From Streptomyces sp. HUAS MG91 (GTDB taxonomy: Bacteria; Actinomycetota; Actinomycetes; Streptomycetales; Streptomycetaceae), in the NCBI RefSeq assembly GCF_040529335.1, contig NZ_CP159534.1:1550001-1614000 (forward strand): DNA of 64,000 nucleotides. Direction: 5' to 3'. Made by a program: the position numbers and the translations under genes. Each line of letters opens with the position of its first letter. Within the stretch, counting starts at the first letter, position 1. The notes under the pieces were generated by a model. The model was not told where the DNA came from. It was given only the letters and a program-made list of their open reading frames with translations, and did no database searches. Below, in pieces: positions 53,034 to 61,641 of the stretch.

Positions 53034-53075
53034 GGCCGGACCTTAACAACCGTCCCGTCGCGAACAGGAGTTGCC

Positions 53076-54026
53076 TCAGGTCACATCGTCGTAACCGTTG
53101 ACCCGGTCCGTCGTCGTCTGCTCGGGCAGCGGGGTCCGGCTCGCGCTCACGCTCTCGACGTCACCGACCCGCTCGGGGGTCAGGTCGAGGTCGGAGGCCT
53201 CGTCGTCGTCGAGGTCCGCGTCCGGGTTGTTGCGCCGCCTGCGTCGGTCGTTGAGCAGCGAGAAGATCGTCGCCGCGAAGTACAGCACCCAGATCGGGGC
53301 GGCCAGCGCCATCATCGACAGCGGGTCCGTGCTGGGCGTGGCGACCGCCGCGAAGACCGTGATGCCCATGATCATCGCCCGCCACCAGCCGAGCATGCGC
53401 TTGCCCGTGATGGCCCCGATGAGGTTGAGGAACACCAGCAGCAGCGGCAGCTCGAAGGAGAGGCCGAAGACGATCACCATGCGCGTCACGAGGTCGAGCA
53501 GGTCGTCGAGGGGCAGCAGGTTGGACGCGTTGCCCGGGGTGAAGCCGATCAGCACCTTCGCCGTGGTGGGCAGTACCGCGTACGCGAAGTAGGCGCCGGC
53601 CAGGAACAGCGGGACGCCGGTGCCCACGAACCCGTAGGCGTACTTCTTCTCGTGCTTGTGCAGTCCGGGCGCGATGAAGCCCCACAGCTGGTACAGCCAG
53701 ACCGGCGAGGCGAACACGATGCCCGCCATCAGCGAGATCTTCAGGGCCAGCGTGAAGGGGGCCAGCAGACCGTTGATGGTGATTTCCGCGCAGGGCTCTT
53801 TCTTCACCTGAGCCAACTGCGAGAACGTCTGCTCACATCCGACCGAGTCGAGGATCGGCTTGGTGATCAGATCGATGATGTCGTCGTAGAAGAACGCGGC
53901 GACGATCGTGATGGCGACAACGGCGAGCAGCGCCTTCGCCAGCCGGTTGCGAAGCTCACGCAGGTGATCCGCGAGCGGCATCCGCCCCTCGGGGTCCTTC
54001 TCCTGCTTGCGGGCAGTCTTGAGCAA
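53076..54026 (-). CDS. tatC: Sec-independent protein translocase TatC
   Basis: A 316-residue TatC with the family N-terminus (RMPLADHLRELRNRLAKALLAV, containing the HLxELRxR motif that reads the twin-arginine signal), six transmembrane helices and a conserved Glu in the first periplasmic part. An actinobacterial charged C-terminal tail of about 65 residues (RRRRRNNPDADLDDDEASDLDL) follows. With TatA and TatB it exports folded proteins. It lies 61 bases after tatA; a small stem (54050-54072) fills that gap. Confidence 0.96.
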   Translation of the reverse strand: MLKTARKQEKDPEGRMPLADHLRELRNRLAKALLAVVAITIVAAFFYDDIIDLITKPILDSVGCEQTFSQLAQVKKEPCAEITINGLLAPFTLALKISLMAGIVFASPVWLYQLWGFIAPGLHKHEKKYAYGFVGTGVPLFLAGAYFAYAVLPTTAKVLIGFTPGNASNLLPLDDLLDLVTRMVIVFGLSFELPLLLVFLNLIGAITGKRMLGWWRAMIMGITVFAAVATPSTDPLSMMALAAPIWVLYFAATIFSLLNDRRRRRNNPDADLDDDEASDLDLTPERVGDVESVSASRTPLPEQTTTDRVNGYDDVT

Positions 54027-54087
54027 CCCACGTCCTCATCTCGTGCGGCAGGCCGCCGAGACGGGGCGGCCTTGGGTCAGCTCTTGA

Positions 54088-54378
54088 TCAGCTCTTCGTC
54101 GTGTTCGTCGGCTCGGTCACCGGACGCGAGCTGGTGACGTCGCCGGGAGCGGCCTGGATGGTGCGCGCGGCCTGGCCCTGCTCGTCCTGGACCGGCGGGT
54201 CGGACGGAGCGGCGGCGTTGGTGTTGCCCTCGCTCTTCATCGCCTTGGCCTCGCTCTTGAGGATGCGGGCGGACTTGCCCAGCGAGCGCGCCATGTCCGG
54301 AAGCTTCTTCGCGCCGAACAGCAGGATGATGACGACAAGGATCAGGATGATCTCAGGTGCGCCGAGCTTTCCGAACAT
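54088..54378 (-). CDS. tatA: Sec-independent protein translocase TatA
   Basis: A 96-residue TatA: one transmembrane helix (about 8-24, [20 protein letters not shown]), then an amphipathic helix with [30 protein letters not shown], then a Pro/Ala/Thr tail. It oligomerises to form the export pore with TatC. No tatB is present here. ATG 54378 has AAGG upstream. A possible promoter is TACGAT (54473-54468). Confidence 0.95.
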   Translation of the reverse strand: MFGKLGAPEIILILVVIILLFGAKKLPDMARSLGKSARILKSEAKAMKSEGNTNAAAPSDPPVQDEQGQAARTIQAAPGDVTSSRPVTEPTNTTKS

Positions 54379-54633
54379 ATCCGTTACCTTCTCACTGAGG
54401 CGGCAGGGGCGGGTCTGCCGGTTCCGATCGGACTTCGGACTGTTGTCCGACCACCGTTCTGGCAGCGATCGTATCCCGTGGGGGTAAACAGGGGGCAATC
54501 CCTCTGCGTACTCCCCGTTGCGGCCCGCGCCTCACTTCTGGGTCGCGTTAAGGAGCGTACCCGGCCGACCTGGCAGCCCGACAGGCCACAGTGGTAAAGC
54601 GGTTTCCATGAGGCCCCGCGGTGTTCCGGGACG

Positions 54634-54831
54634 TCAGACCGTGTCGCCGCCCGCCCGTGCCGCGCTGACCGCGGCCTGCTCCAGTTCCTCGGCGGCCCGG
54701 TTGATCTGTCGCGTGGTGGCGGCGACTTGGCTCCCCAGCCGCTCCGCCTCGACGAACACTTTCACCGCGAAGAAGGCGAGCACAGCAAGCCCCGCGAAAC
54801 CCACGGCCACCGACACCATCGCCCAGAACAT
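54634..54831 (-). CDS. Small membrane protein with C-terminal coil
   Basis: A 65-residue protein with a single N-terminal transmembrane helix (about 3-24, WAMVSVAVGFAGLAVLAFFAV) followed by a predicted coil (ERLGSQVAATTRQINRAAEELEQAAVSAAR). I do not recognise a family; the layout recalls small septation or TatB-like scaffolds, but similarity to TatB is only in shape. It lies nine bases after the zinc-ribbon gene, so they are co-transcribed. The 255 bases down to tatA hold the tat promoter. Confidence 0.7.
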   Translation of the reverse strand: MFWAMVSVAVGFAGLAVLAFFAVKVFVEAERLGSQVAATTRQINRAAEELEQAAVSAARAGGDTV

Positions 54832-54840
54832 GCGCCGAGC

Positions 54841-55122
54841 CTAGACGGTCTGGTGGAGGCGGAGGGTGCGCACCCCGCCGCCGGTGAGGAGTTCGACGAT
54901 CCGCTCACCGGCGGGCTTGCGCACCGCGGCCTCGCACTCGGGGCAGGTGAAGGAGTAGAAGGTGGTGCGGCGGCTGCCGCCGATCGCCAACCGGATGGCG
55001 GACGCGTCGAGTTCGAAGCTGGCGCGGCAGTCCGGGCACGCGGCGCGGAAGACGACGGCGGCGGGGCCGTCGACCACGGCGGACATCCGGGTGATTCCGG
55101 CCACATCCATCGTCCCGGTCAT
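54841..55122 (-). CDS. Small zinc-ribbon-like protein
   Basis: A 93-residue protein with two CxxC pairs, CPDC (about 29-32) and CPEC (about 60-63), about 28 residues apart and consistent with one structural zinc site. No wider family is recognised. The start at ATG 55122 follows GAGGTGGGGGAA. It lies 55 bases after pafC on the same strand and is likely in that operon. Its role is unknown; nucleic acid or protein binding is a guess from the zinc site. Confidence 0.72.
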   Translation of the reverse strand: MTGTMDVAGITRMSAVVDGPAAVVFRAACPDCRASFELDASAIRLAIGGSRRTTFYSFTCPECEAAVRKPAGERIVELLTGGGVRTLRLHQTV

Positions 55123-55177
55123 TTCCCCCACCTCGTGCCTTCCATCCGTTCGAGCCGTACGAGCCGTTCCGGCCCGC

Positions 55178-56134
55178 TCACGCCGCCCCGTCGTACGCGG
55201 CCAGCGCCTCCCGGGCCGCGTCCCGCGCGCTGTCCGCGAGTTCGGCGGGGGCCACGATGTGCCCGTCCCGGCCGAGCCGCAGCGCGAGCCGGCGCAGCGA
55301 CGAGGGGTCCGGCGTGCGCAGCGTGATCCGCAGACCACCGTCCGCCAACTCCTCGGCGCTGTCGTGCGGGTAGTACTCGGCGACCCAGCGTCCGCCGGGC
55401 CCGACCTCGATCACGACCTCCGGGTCCTCGGCGGCGGGCTGCACGAGCCCCTCGGAGAGGTCGCGCAGTTCGATCTCCGGCGGCGCCGACGCCTCGTCGA
55501 GGATCCTGATCTCGGCGACCCGGTCGAGCCGGAACGTGCGCCGCGCCTCCGACCTGCGGCACCACGCCTCTACGTAGGTGTGGCCGACGGAGACGAGCCG
55601 GATCGGATCGATCTCGCGCTCGGTGACCTCGTCGCGGGCGGGCGAGTAGTAGCGGATCCACAGCCGGCGCCGCTCGGAGATCGCCCGGTCGACGTCGGCG
55701 AAGACACCGCCCTCGGACTCGAAGGTGACGCTGAGCCGCGCGCTGGCACCGGCCACCTCGCCGGCCGCCGCCTCCAGCTTCGCGGTCGCGCGCAGCAGGG
55801 CGAGCCGGTCGCCCTCGCGCAGCCCGGGGAGCGTGGCCACCGCGCGTGCGGCCACCAGCAGGGCGGTCGCCTCGTCGGCGGAGATCCGCAGCGCCGCGGC
55901 GACGTCGTCCGGGTTGTGCCACCAGATGCGGTCGCCGTCGGTGTCGATGTCGAGGAGGTCACCGCCGCGGAAGCTCGTCCCGCACAGCGGCAGCACGTCC
56001 AGGTCGGAGATCAGCTCGTCCTGGGTGATGCCGAAGGCCCGGGCCACGTCCTCCACACGCGCGCCGGGGCGCTCGCGCAGGTACGTCACGAGGGACAGCA
56101 TCCGCCGGGTCTGGTCGATGGCGTTGGCAGCCAT
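55178..56134 (-). CDS. pafC: WYL-domain transcription factor PafC
   Basis: A 318-residue WYL protein: a winged-helix region (about 5-70, TRRMLSLVTYLRERPGARVEDVARAFGITQDEL), a WYL domain (about 150-230, RRLWIRYYSPARDEVTEREIDPIRLVSVGHTYVEAWC) and a C-terminal WCX extension. Together with PafB it forms the activator of the LexA-independent DNA damage response in actinobacteria. It lies 17 bases after pafB. Confidence 0.94.
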   Translation of the reverse strand: MAANAIDQTRRMLSLVTYLRERPGARVEDVARAFGITQDELISDLDVLPLCGTSFRGGDLLDIDTDGDRIWWHNPDDVAAALRISADEATALLVAARAVATLPGLREGDRLALLRATAKLEAAAGEVAGASARLSVTFESEGGVFADVDRAISERRRLWIRYYSPARDEVTEREIDPIRLVSVGHTYVEAWCRRSEARRTFRLDRVAEIRILDEASAPPEIELRDLSEGLVQPAAEDPEVVIEVGPGGRWVAEYYPHDSAEELADGGLRITLRTPDPSSLRRLALRLGRDGHIVAPAELADSARDAAREALAAYDGAA

Positions 56135-56151
56135 GGTTCTCCGTACTCCCC

Positions 56152-57105
56152 TCAGCCCTTGGCCACGGCGCGCAGCCGGTCGACGACGTCGGCCCGCAGC
56201 TCGGCCGGTTCGAGCACCACGACGTCCGGCCCGAACTCCACGAGCCAGGCGTCGAGCCCGTGCCCGTACGGAATCTCCAGCTCGTCCCAGCCGTCGCCCA
56301 GCGCGCGGACGGACGAGGCCTTGGCGCGCAGCGGATAGCCGGCGTCCGCGCGCAGCCTGATCAGCGCGGAGCGGTCGGCGGTCTCGCCCGCCCAGCCCGC
56401 GACGGTCTCGCGGACGGTGACGACGTCCGGCACCGGCGCCGTGAACTGTCCGGCGCGCGAGCGCACCTTGCCGGTGATCCGCGACAGCCGGAAGACCCGC
56501 TCGGCCTGCCGGTCGCGGTCCCAGCCCGCCAGGTACCAGTGGCCGCGCCAGCACTCGAGCGCCCACGGCTCGACATGCCGTTGCTCGGGCCGGGCGGCGG
56601 TCGCCTTGCGGTAGTCGAAGACGACGGGGCGCCGGTCGCGGCAGGCCAGCATCAGCGGTTCGAAGGACGCCTCGTGCGCGGGAATGCGGGGTTCCAGCGC
56701 GCCGTGGCTCTCGTAGGGGTCGACGTCCTCGGGCATCCCGGCGGCGCGCAGCTTCTGCAGGGCGCCGCTGGCGGCACCGGCGAGGCGGGCCTGCTGCCAC
56801 ACCTTGGCGGCGAGCCCGAGGGCCGCGGCCTCCTCGGCGTCGAGGGTGAGCGGCGGCAGGTGGTTGCTGTCGCGGCGGGCCAGATAGCCGACCTCGCCGT
56901 CCAGGTTCTCCACGGTCTCGATGACCAGGCCGAGCTCGCGCAGGTCGTCCTTGTCGCGCTCGAACATGCGGTTGAAGGAGTCGTCGCTGCCGGCTTCCAG
57001 GTAGGCCTCGATGGAGCCGCGCAGCTCGCGCTTGCTGAGCGGGCGGCGCGTCCCGAGCAGACACAGCGCCAGATTCATCAGCCGCTCGGCCTTGGCAATC
57101 GCCAT
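56152..57105 (-). CDS. pafB: WYL-domain transcription factor PafB
   Basis: A 317-residue WYL protein parallel in build to PafC: winged helix (about 1-70, ERLMNLALCLLGTRRPLSKRELRGSIEAY), WYL domain (about 150-215, RPVVFDYRKATAARPEQRHVEPWALECWRGHWYLAGWD) and C-terminal extension. PafB and PafC act as a heterodimer. It opens the pafB-pafC-small gene run. Confidence 0.94.
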   Translation of the reverse strand: MAIAKAERLMNLALCLLGTRRPLSKRELRGSIEAYLEAGSDDSFNRMFERDKDDLRELGLVIETVENLDGEVGYLARRDSNHLPPLTLDAEEAAALGLAAKVWQQARLAGAASGALQKLRAAGMPEDVDPYESHGALEPRIPAHEASFEPLMLACRDRRPVVFDYRKATAARPEQRHVEPWALECWRGHWYLAGWDRDRQAERVFRLSRITGKVRSRAGQFTAPVPDVVTVRETVAGWAGETADRSALIRLRADAGYPLRAKASSVRALGDGWDELEIPYGHGLDAWLVEFGPDVVVLEPAELRADVVDRLRAVAKG

Positions 57106-57205
57106 CGACGCCCTTTCCCCTGGTGTTTTCCCCGTGGTCCCCGTAAAGCTCCCGACGGACGACCGTACCGCCCCGGGGTGTCGTGACAAAAGCCAGGGGC
57201 AGAGC

Positions 57206-57235
57206 AAGAGCCCGTGCCATCAGGCACGGGCTCTT
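57206..57235 (-). terminator. Terminator after the small FKBP gene
   Basis: A 13-bp perfect stem (57206-57218 with 57223-57235) and an ATCA loop (plus-strand reading) lie 33 bases beyond the FKBP stop, before pafB. Confidence 0.82.
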
Positions 57236-57267
57236 TGGTGACCGCTTGTGGTCGTCGGGTGACCGAC

Positions 57268-57642
57268 TCAGACGGAGACCAGGTCGCAGACGAAGATCAG
57301 CGTCTCGCCGGGGGCGATCCGGCCGCCGCCCGCGCCACGGTCGCCGTACGCGAGGTGCGCCGGGATGGTCAGCTCGCGACGGCCGCCGACCTTCATGCCC
57401 TGCACGCCCTTGTCCCAGCCGGCGATGACCTGGCCGGCACCGAGCTGGAACTGCAGCGGGGTGCCGCGGTTCCAGGAGGCGTCGAACTCCTCGCCGGAAC
57501 TGAAGGCCACGCCCACGTAGTGGACGGAGACGGTGTCGCCCGCCTTCGCCTCGGCGCCCTCGCCCTCCCAGATGTCCTTGATCTGGAGGTCCGCCGGCGG
57601 CTCGCCTACGGGGAAGTCGACCTCGGGCTTGTCGATGCTCAC
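57268..57642 (-). CDS. FKBP-type peptidyl-prolyl isomerase, cytoplasmic
   Basis: A 124-residue single FKBP domain with the full active-site set (VHYVGVAFSSGEEFDASWNRG, QVIAGWDKGVQGMKVGGRRELTIPAHLAYGDRGAG). There is no signal peptide, so it acts in the cytoplasm on prolyl bonds. It starts at GTG 57642 behind CAGGAG. It is 61 bases after the larger FKBP lipoprotein gene. Confidence 0.93.
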   Translation of the reverse strand: MSIDKPEVDFPVGEPPADLQIKDIWEGEGAEAKAGDTVSVHYVGVAFSSGEEFDASWNRGTPLQFQLGAGQVIAGWDKGVQGMKVGGRRELTIPAHLAYGDRGAGGGRIAPGETLIFVCDLVSV

Positions 57643-57703
57643 GTGAATTGCTCCTGCTTGTTGGCTGTTGGGCAACCGGGTCAGTCTGCCATCACAGGAC
57701 GGG

Positions 57704-58714
57704 TCAGTGCGCCGAGAGGATGTCGACGACGAAGACCAGCGTCGAATTGGCCGGCAGCGTCTTGCCCTGGTCCTTGCTGCCGTAGGCCTGGTCGGCGGGG
57801 ATCACCAGGAGCACCCGGTCGCCGACGTGCTTGCCGACGATGCCGGTGTCCCAGCCCTTGATGACCTGGCCCTGGCCGATGGTCGTCGAGAAGGGCTGGC
57901 CGCCGCGGTTCCAGGAGGAGTCGAACAGGGCGGCCTTCGCCTTGCCCTCGTTCTGCTTCCAGACCGCGCCGCTGTACTGCATGCTCACGCTCTGGCCGCT
58001 CTTGATCTCGGCGCCCTTGCCCTTGATCAGCACCTGGTCGACCAGCTTCTTCGGCGGGTCGTTCTTCGGCACGGAGATCGTGGCCGGGGCTTCCTCGTCG
58101 GCCTTGATCTGCGGCAGGTTCGACGGAATGGCGGCCTGGGTGCCCTCGACCTTCTTGGGCTCCACCTTCTTCACGTCCACGGCGAAGACCAGCGTGTCCT
58201 TGGCCGAGACGCCGAACTGCGGGTTGCCCTGGCTGCCGAAGCCCGCGGCCGGCGGGGCCACGACGAGGACGCGGCTGCCCTCCTTCTGGCCCACGACGGC
58301 GTCGGCGAACGCCGGGAACTGGCCGGCGGCACCCGCGGTGACGAGCTGGTCACCGCCGCCCTTCGCGCCGTAGGTCGAGCCGAGGTCCTTGGCGCCCTTC
58401 CAGATCTTGCCGGTGTAGTTGAACGACACCAGGTCGTTCTTCTTCACCGTGGCACCGCTGCCCTCGGAGACCGTGTGCACGACGAACTTGTCGCTCGGGT
58501 CGCTCTTGGGCAGCGTGATCGTGGCCGTCTTGCCGTACGCGCCCGAGACCTTCGGCATCGGGTCCGCGGTGTCGACCGGCTTGGGCACGGCGGTGGACTG
58601 CGCGGAGGAGTCCGCCTTGTCCGCGGCGTCCTTCTTGCCGTCGTCGCTGCCGCAGGCGGTCGCGGTCAGCGCCAGTGCCGGCACGATCAGTAGAGCTGCA
58701 AGTCGGCGTCGCAC
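57704..58714 (-). CDS. FKBP-type isomerase lipoprotein with two FKBP domains
   Basis: A 336-residue lipoprotein: signal (RRRLAALLIVPALALTATAC) with lipid-attached Cys at about 21, a charged linker and two FKBP domains (about 85-185 and about 230-335). The second domain keeps the full WDTGIVGKHVGDRVLLVIPADQAYG motif, while the first has VGQKEGSRVLVVAPPAAGFG and may be less active. It would assist folding of exported proteins at the outer face of the membrane. GTG 58714 has GAGGATC upstream. Confidence 0.9.
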   Translation of the reverse strand: MRRRLAALLIVPALALTATACGSDDGKKDAADKADSSAQSTAVPKPVDTADPMPKVSGAYGKTATITLPKSDPSDKFVVHTVSEGSGATVKKNDLVSFNYTGKIWKGAKDLGSTYGAKGGGDQLVTAGAAGQFPAFADAVVGQKEGSRVLVVAPPAAGFGSQGNPQFGVSAKDTLVFAVDVKKVEPKKVEGTQAAIPSNLPQIKADEEAPATISVPKNDPPKKLVDQVLIKGKGAEIKSGQSVSMQYSGAVWKQNEGKAKAALFDSSWNRGGQPFSTTIGQGQVIKGWDTGIVGKHVGDRVLLVIPADQAYGSKDQGKTLPANSTLVFVVDILSAH

Positions 58715-58786
58715 AGGGATCCTCAGGTCGCTCGGATACGGTCCGGCCACTGTAGGCCCTCGCTCACCGTTTCCAAGAGCGCGGAA

Positions 58787-58817
58787 GGGCCTCGTACGAA
58801 TGATTCGTACGAGGCCC
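58787..58817 (-). terminator. Terminator downstream of pafA
   Basis: A 14-bp perfect stem (58787-58800 with 58804-58817) with a 3-base loop lies 33 bases after the pafA stop, ending the transcript before the FKBP genes. Confidence 0.82.
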
Positions 58818-58850
58818 CGGGGTGGATCGGGCGCGTGTGCGACCGGTCAC

Positions 58851-60212
58851 CTACATCCCCGCGATCAGCTTCTCCACCCGGTCGTCCACGCTGCGGAACG
58901 GGTCCTTGCACAGCACCGTGCGCTGCGCCTGGTCGTTCAGCTTCAGGTGCACCCAGTCGACCGTGAAGTCACGGCGCTGCTCCTGGGCCCGGCGGATGAA
59001 GTCGCCGCGCAGCCGCGCGCGCGTGGTCTGCGGCGGCACCGACTTGCCCTCGAAGATCTTCAGGTCGTTGCAGATCCTCGTGGCCTGGCCCTTCTTCTCC
59101 AGGAGGTAGTAGAGCCCACGACGGCGGTGGATGTCGTGGTAGGCGAGGTCGATCTGCGCGACCCTCGGGTGCGACATGGTCATGTTGTGCTTGGCCCGGT
59201 ACCGCTCGATGAGCTTGTACTTCATGACCCAGTCGATCTCGGTGCCGATGCGGTCGAGGTCCTCCGCCTCGATCGCGTCGAGCGTGCGGCCCCACAGCTC
59301 CAGGACCTGGTCGACGGTGCCGGTGCGGATGCCCCGACGCTCCACGAAGTCGACGGCCTTCTCGTAGTACTCGCGCTGGACCTCCAGCGCCGAGGCCTCG
59401 CGGCCGCTGGCGAGGCGGACCTTGCGGCGGCCCGTGATGTCGTGGCTGACCTCGCGGATGGCCCGGATCGGGTTCTCCAGGGTCAGGTCGCGCATCACCG
59501 TGCCCGCCTCGATCATGCGCAGCACGAGGTCGGTGGCGCCGACCTTGAGGAGCATGGTCGTCTCGGACATGTTCGAGTCGCCGACGATGACGTGCAGCCT
59601 GCGGTAGCGCTCGGCGTCCGCGTGCGGCTCGTCGCGGGTGTTGATGATCGGCCGGGAGCGGGTCGTCGCGGAGCTGACGCCCTCCCAGATGTGCTCGGCG
59701 CGCTGACTGACGCAGTACACGGCACCGCGCGGTGTCTGCAGCACCTTGCCCGCGCCGCACAGCAACTGACGCGTGACCAGGAACGGAATGAGAATGTCCG
59801 CGAGTCGCGAGAACTCCCCGTGCCGCGCCACCAGGTAATTCTCGTGGCAGCCGTAGGAGTTGCCGGCCGAGTCGGTGTTGTTCTTGAACAGGTATACGTC
59901 GCCTGCGATGCCCTCCTCGTGCAGACGGCGCTCTGCGTCGACGAGCAAGCCTTCGAGAATGCGCTCGCCTGCTTTGTCGTGGGTGACCAGCTCGGTCACG
60001 TTGTCACATTCGGGAGTTGCGTATTCCGGATGCGATCCCACGTCCAGATAGAGGCGGGCGCCGTTCCGCAGAAAGACATTGCTGCTGCGGCCCCATGACA
60101 CGACACGGCGGAAGAGGTACCGCGCCACCTCGTCAGGAGACAGGCGGCGCTGTCCCCTGAACGTACATGTGACGCCGTACTCGTTCTCCAGCCCGAAAAT
60201 GCGGCGGTCCAT
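58851..60212 (-). CDS. pafA: Pup-protein ligase PafA
   Basis: A 453-residue PafA with the characteristic start [15 protein letters not shown] (metal-binding Glu in ENE) and [16 protein letters not shown], which contains the catalytic Asp. The fold is that of glutamine synthetases. It joins the C-terminal Glu of Pup to Lys of target proteins for proteasomal degradation. The start ATG is only nine bases from the stop of the MFS gene upstream; no ribosome binding site is visible. A -10-like TAATGT (60224-60219) overlaps the MFS stop, suggesting its own leaderless promoter. Confidence 0.96.
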   Translation of the reverse strand: MDRRIFGLENEYGVTCTFRGQRRLSPDEVARYLFRRVVSWGRSSNVFLRNGARLYLDVGSHPEYATPECDNVTELVTHDKAGERILEGLLVDAERRLHEEGIAGDVYLFKNNTDSAGNSYGCHENYLVARHGEFSRLADILIPFLVTRQLLCGAGKVLQTPRGAVYCVSQRAEHIWEGVSSATTRSRPIINTRDEPHADAERYRRLHVIVGDSNMSETTMLLKVGATDLVLRMIEAGTVMRDLTLENPIRAIREVSHDITGRRKVRLASGREASALEVQREYYEKAVDFVERRGIRTGTVDQVLELWGRTLDAIEAEDLDRIGTEIDWVMKYKLIERYRAKHNMTMSHPRVAQIDLAYHDIHRRRGLYYLLEKKGQATRICNDLKIFEGKSVPPQTTRARLRGDFIRRAQEQRRDFTVDWVHLKLNDQAQRTVLCKDPFRSVDDRVEKLIAGM

Positions 60213-60221
60213 GACTGAACA

Positions 60222-61481
60222 TTACGCCCGATCCCGCGTGCTGAAACGGGGTTCGACAGCACGGTTTGGATCATTTTCCGATGAGACCGCGACACGCCCG
60301 GGCATGCGCGGTGCCGCGAGGACCCTGCCCGTGGCCAGCAGAACGAGCAGCGCCGCGGCCCCCGTCGCCGCCGGCACGGCGAAGCCCCAGCGGGTGCCGC
60401 CCCACTCGACGACCGGCCCCGCGACGGCCGTTCCCACGCTGGCCCCGACCGTGAACGTCGTCACGAGCCAGGAGAACGCCTCCGTCACCGTCCCGCGCGG
60501 GGCGTGCCGGTCCACGACGATGAACGCGCAGGCGATGCACGGCGCGAGGAAGACGCCCGCCACCGCGCTCAGGCCCACCATCGCCACGGGTCCGGGCATC
60601 AGCACCAGCGGCACGTAGAACAGGGCGAGCAGGGCCACCAGCCACCGCAGCCGCGCTTCCGGGGCGCCGCTCCACTGCCGAGCGCCGTACACCGTGCCGC
60701 CGACGAGCGCGCCGAGCCCGAGCGCCGCCATCATCCAGCCGTACGTGGCGTCCCCGCCGTTGCCGTCCGCGTAGCTGACACCGGCGACGGTGATCGACCC
60801 GAGCGCGAGCCCGACGAACAGGAACGCGGCGAGCAGCACCACCAGGCCCGGCGAGCGCAGCGCGCCCAGCCAGTGCGCCTCGCGCGGCGCCGAGCGCCAG
60901 GCGCGGGAGGGCCGGGACACGACGACCGACAGGGCACCCAGCACCCCGATCACGTTCAGGACGACGAGCGCCGCCTGCGCCGACCACAGCGACACGCAGA
61001 CCGTCACGAGCAACGGGCCGACGGTGAACATCACTTCCTGGGCAATCGCGTCCATCGCGTACGCCGTGTGCACCTGCTCCTCGCGGGGCAGCACGCTCGG
61101 CCACAGCGCCCGCAGTCCGCCCTCCAGCGGCGGGGTGAACAGCCCGGCCGCGGCCACGGCCGCGTACGCGAGCGGCAGCGAACCGGTCCCGGCGAACGCG
61201 AACACGCTCATGGCCAGGCCGGACAGCACCGCCGCCGGCAGCTGCACCTTCGGCTGGCCGCGCAGGTCCACGAGGCGGCCGAGCAGCGGCTGCCCGATCG
61301 CGTTCGCCACCCCGTACACCGCCGCGAGGGCGCCCGCCAGGCTGTACGTGCCGCCCTCGTCCCGGACGAACAGCACGATGGCGATCGCCGCCGTGGCGTT
61401 GGGCAGCCTGCCCACCAACGTCCCCGTGAGCAGCCGCATCGCGTGCCGCGCCCTGAGGATCTCCGCATACCCCGCGGCCAT
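60222..61481 (-). CDS. MFS transporter
   Basis: A 419-residue major facilitator with twelve predicted helices, starting MAAGYAEILRARHAMRLLTG. The loop GRLVDLRGQPK after helix 2 matches MFS motif A in a reduced form. The substrate is unknown. The GGTGGGG behind ATG 61481 is a good ribosome binding site. A LacI-type regulator is divergent from it, and a perfect 11-bp-arm dyad lies between them. Its stop codon is nine bases before pafA, so read-through from this promoter could add to pafA expression. Confidence 0.9.
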   Translation of the reverse strand: MAAGYAEILRARHAMRLLTGTLVGRLPNATAAIAIVLFVRDEGGTYSLAGALAAVYGVANAIGQPLLGRLVDLRGQPKVQLPAAVLSGLAMSVFAFAGTGSLPLAYAAVAAAGLFTPPLEGGLRALWPSVLPREEQVHTAYAMDAIAQEVMFTVGPLLVTVCVSLWSAQAALVVLNVIGVLGALSVVVSRPSRAWRSAPREAHWLGALRSPGLVVLLAAFLFVGLALGSITVAGVSYADGNGGDATYGWMMAALGLGALVGGTVYGARQWSGAPEARLRWLVALLALFYVPLVLMPGPVAMVGLSAVAGVFLAPCIACAFIVVDRHAPRGTVTEAFSWLVTTFTVGASVGTAVAGPVVEWGGTRWGFAVPAATGAAALLVLLATGRVLAAPRMPGRVAVSSENDPNRAVEPRFSTRDRA

Positions 61482-61536
61482 CGCCCCACCCTGTCCTCGC
61501 CGACCGTCCCGAGGCGGGCCGGTCACCCTGTAGTAA

Positions 61537-61564
61537 TACGTATAACGTCGCGCCGTTATACGTA
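61537..61564. promoter_or_regulatory. Operator dyad between MFS and lacI genes
   Basis: TACGTATAACG (61537-61547) and its inverted copy (61554-61564) flank a 6-base spacer, forming a perfect 11-bp dyad. It is in the middle of the 160-base divergent gap. The size fits a LacI dimer site, though the lack of the usual central CG and the spacer are unusual. A partial repeat (CACGTACG) follows at 61566. Confidence 0.7.
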
Positions 61565-61641
61565 CCACGTACGCTGCGACAAGGGCCACCCGATAACGTC
61601 GACGACCCCGGGACCACGGCACGACACGCACGGAGGCACCA

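Noticed and set aside
54050..54072. Stem between tatA and tatC as a terminator
   Set aside because: Only eight base pairs, no T-run, and it lies inside a conserved operon; at most it tunes the tatA to tatC ratio.
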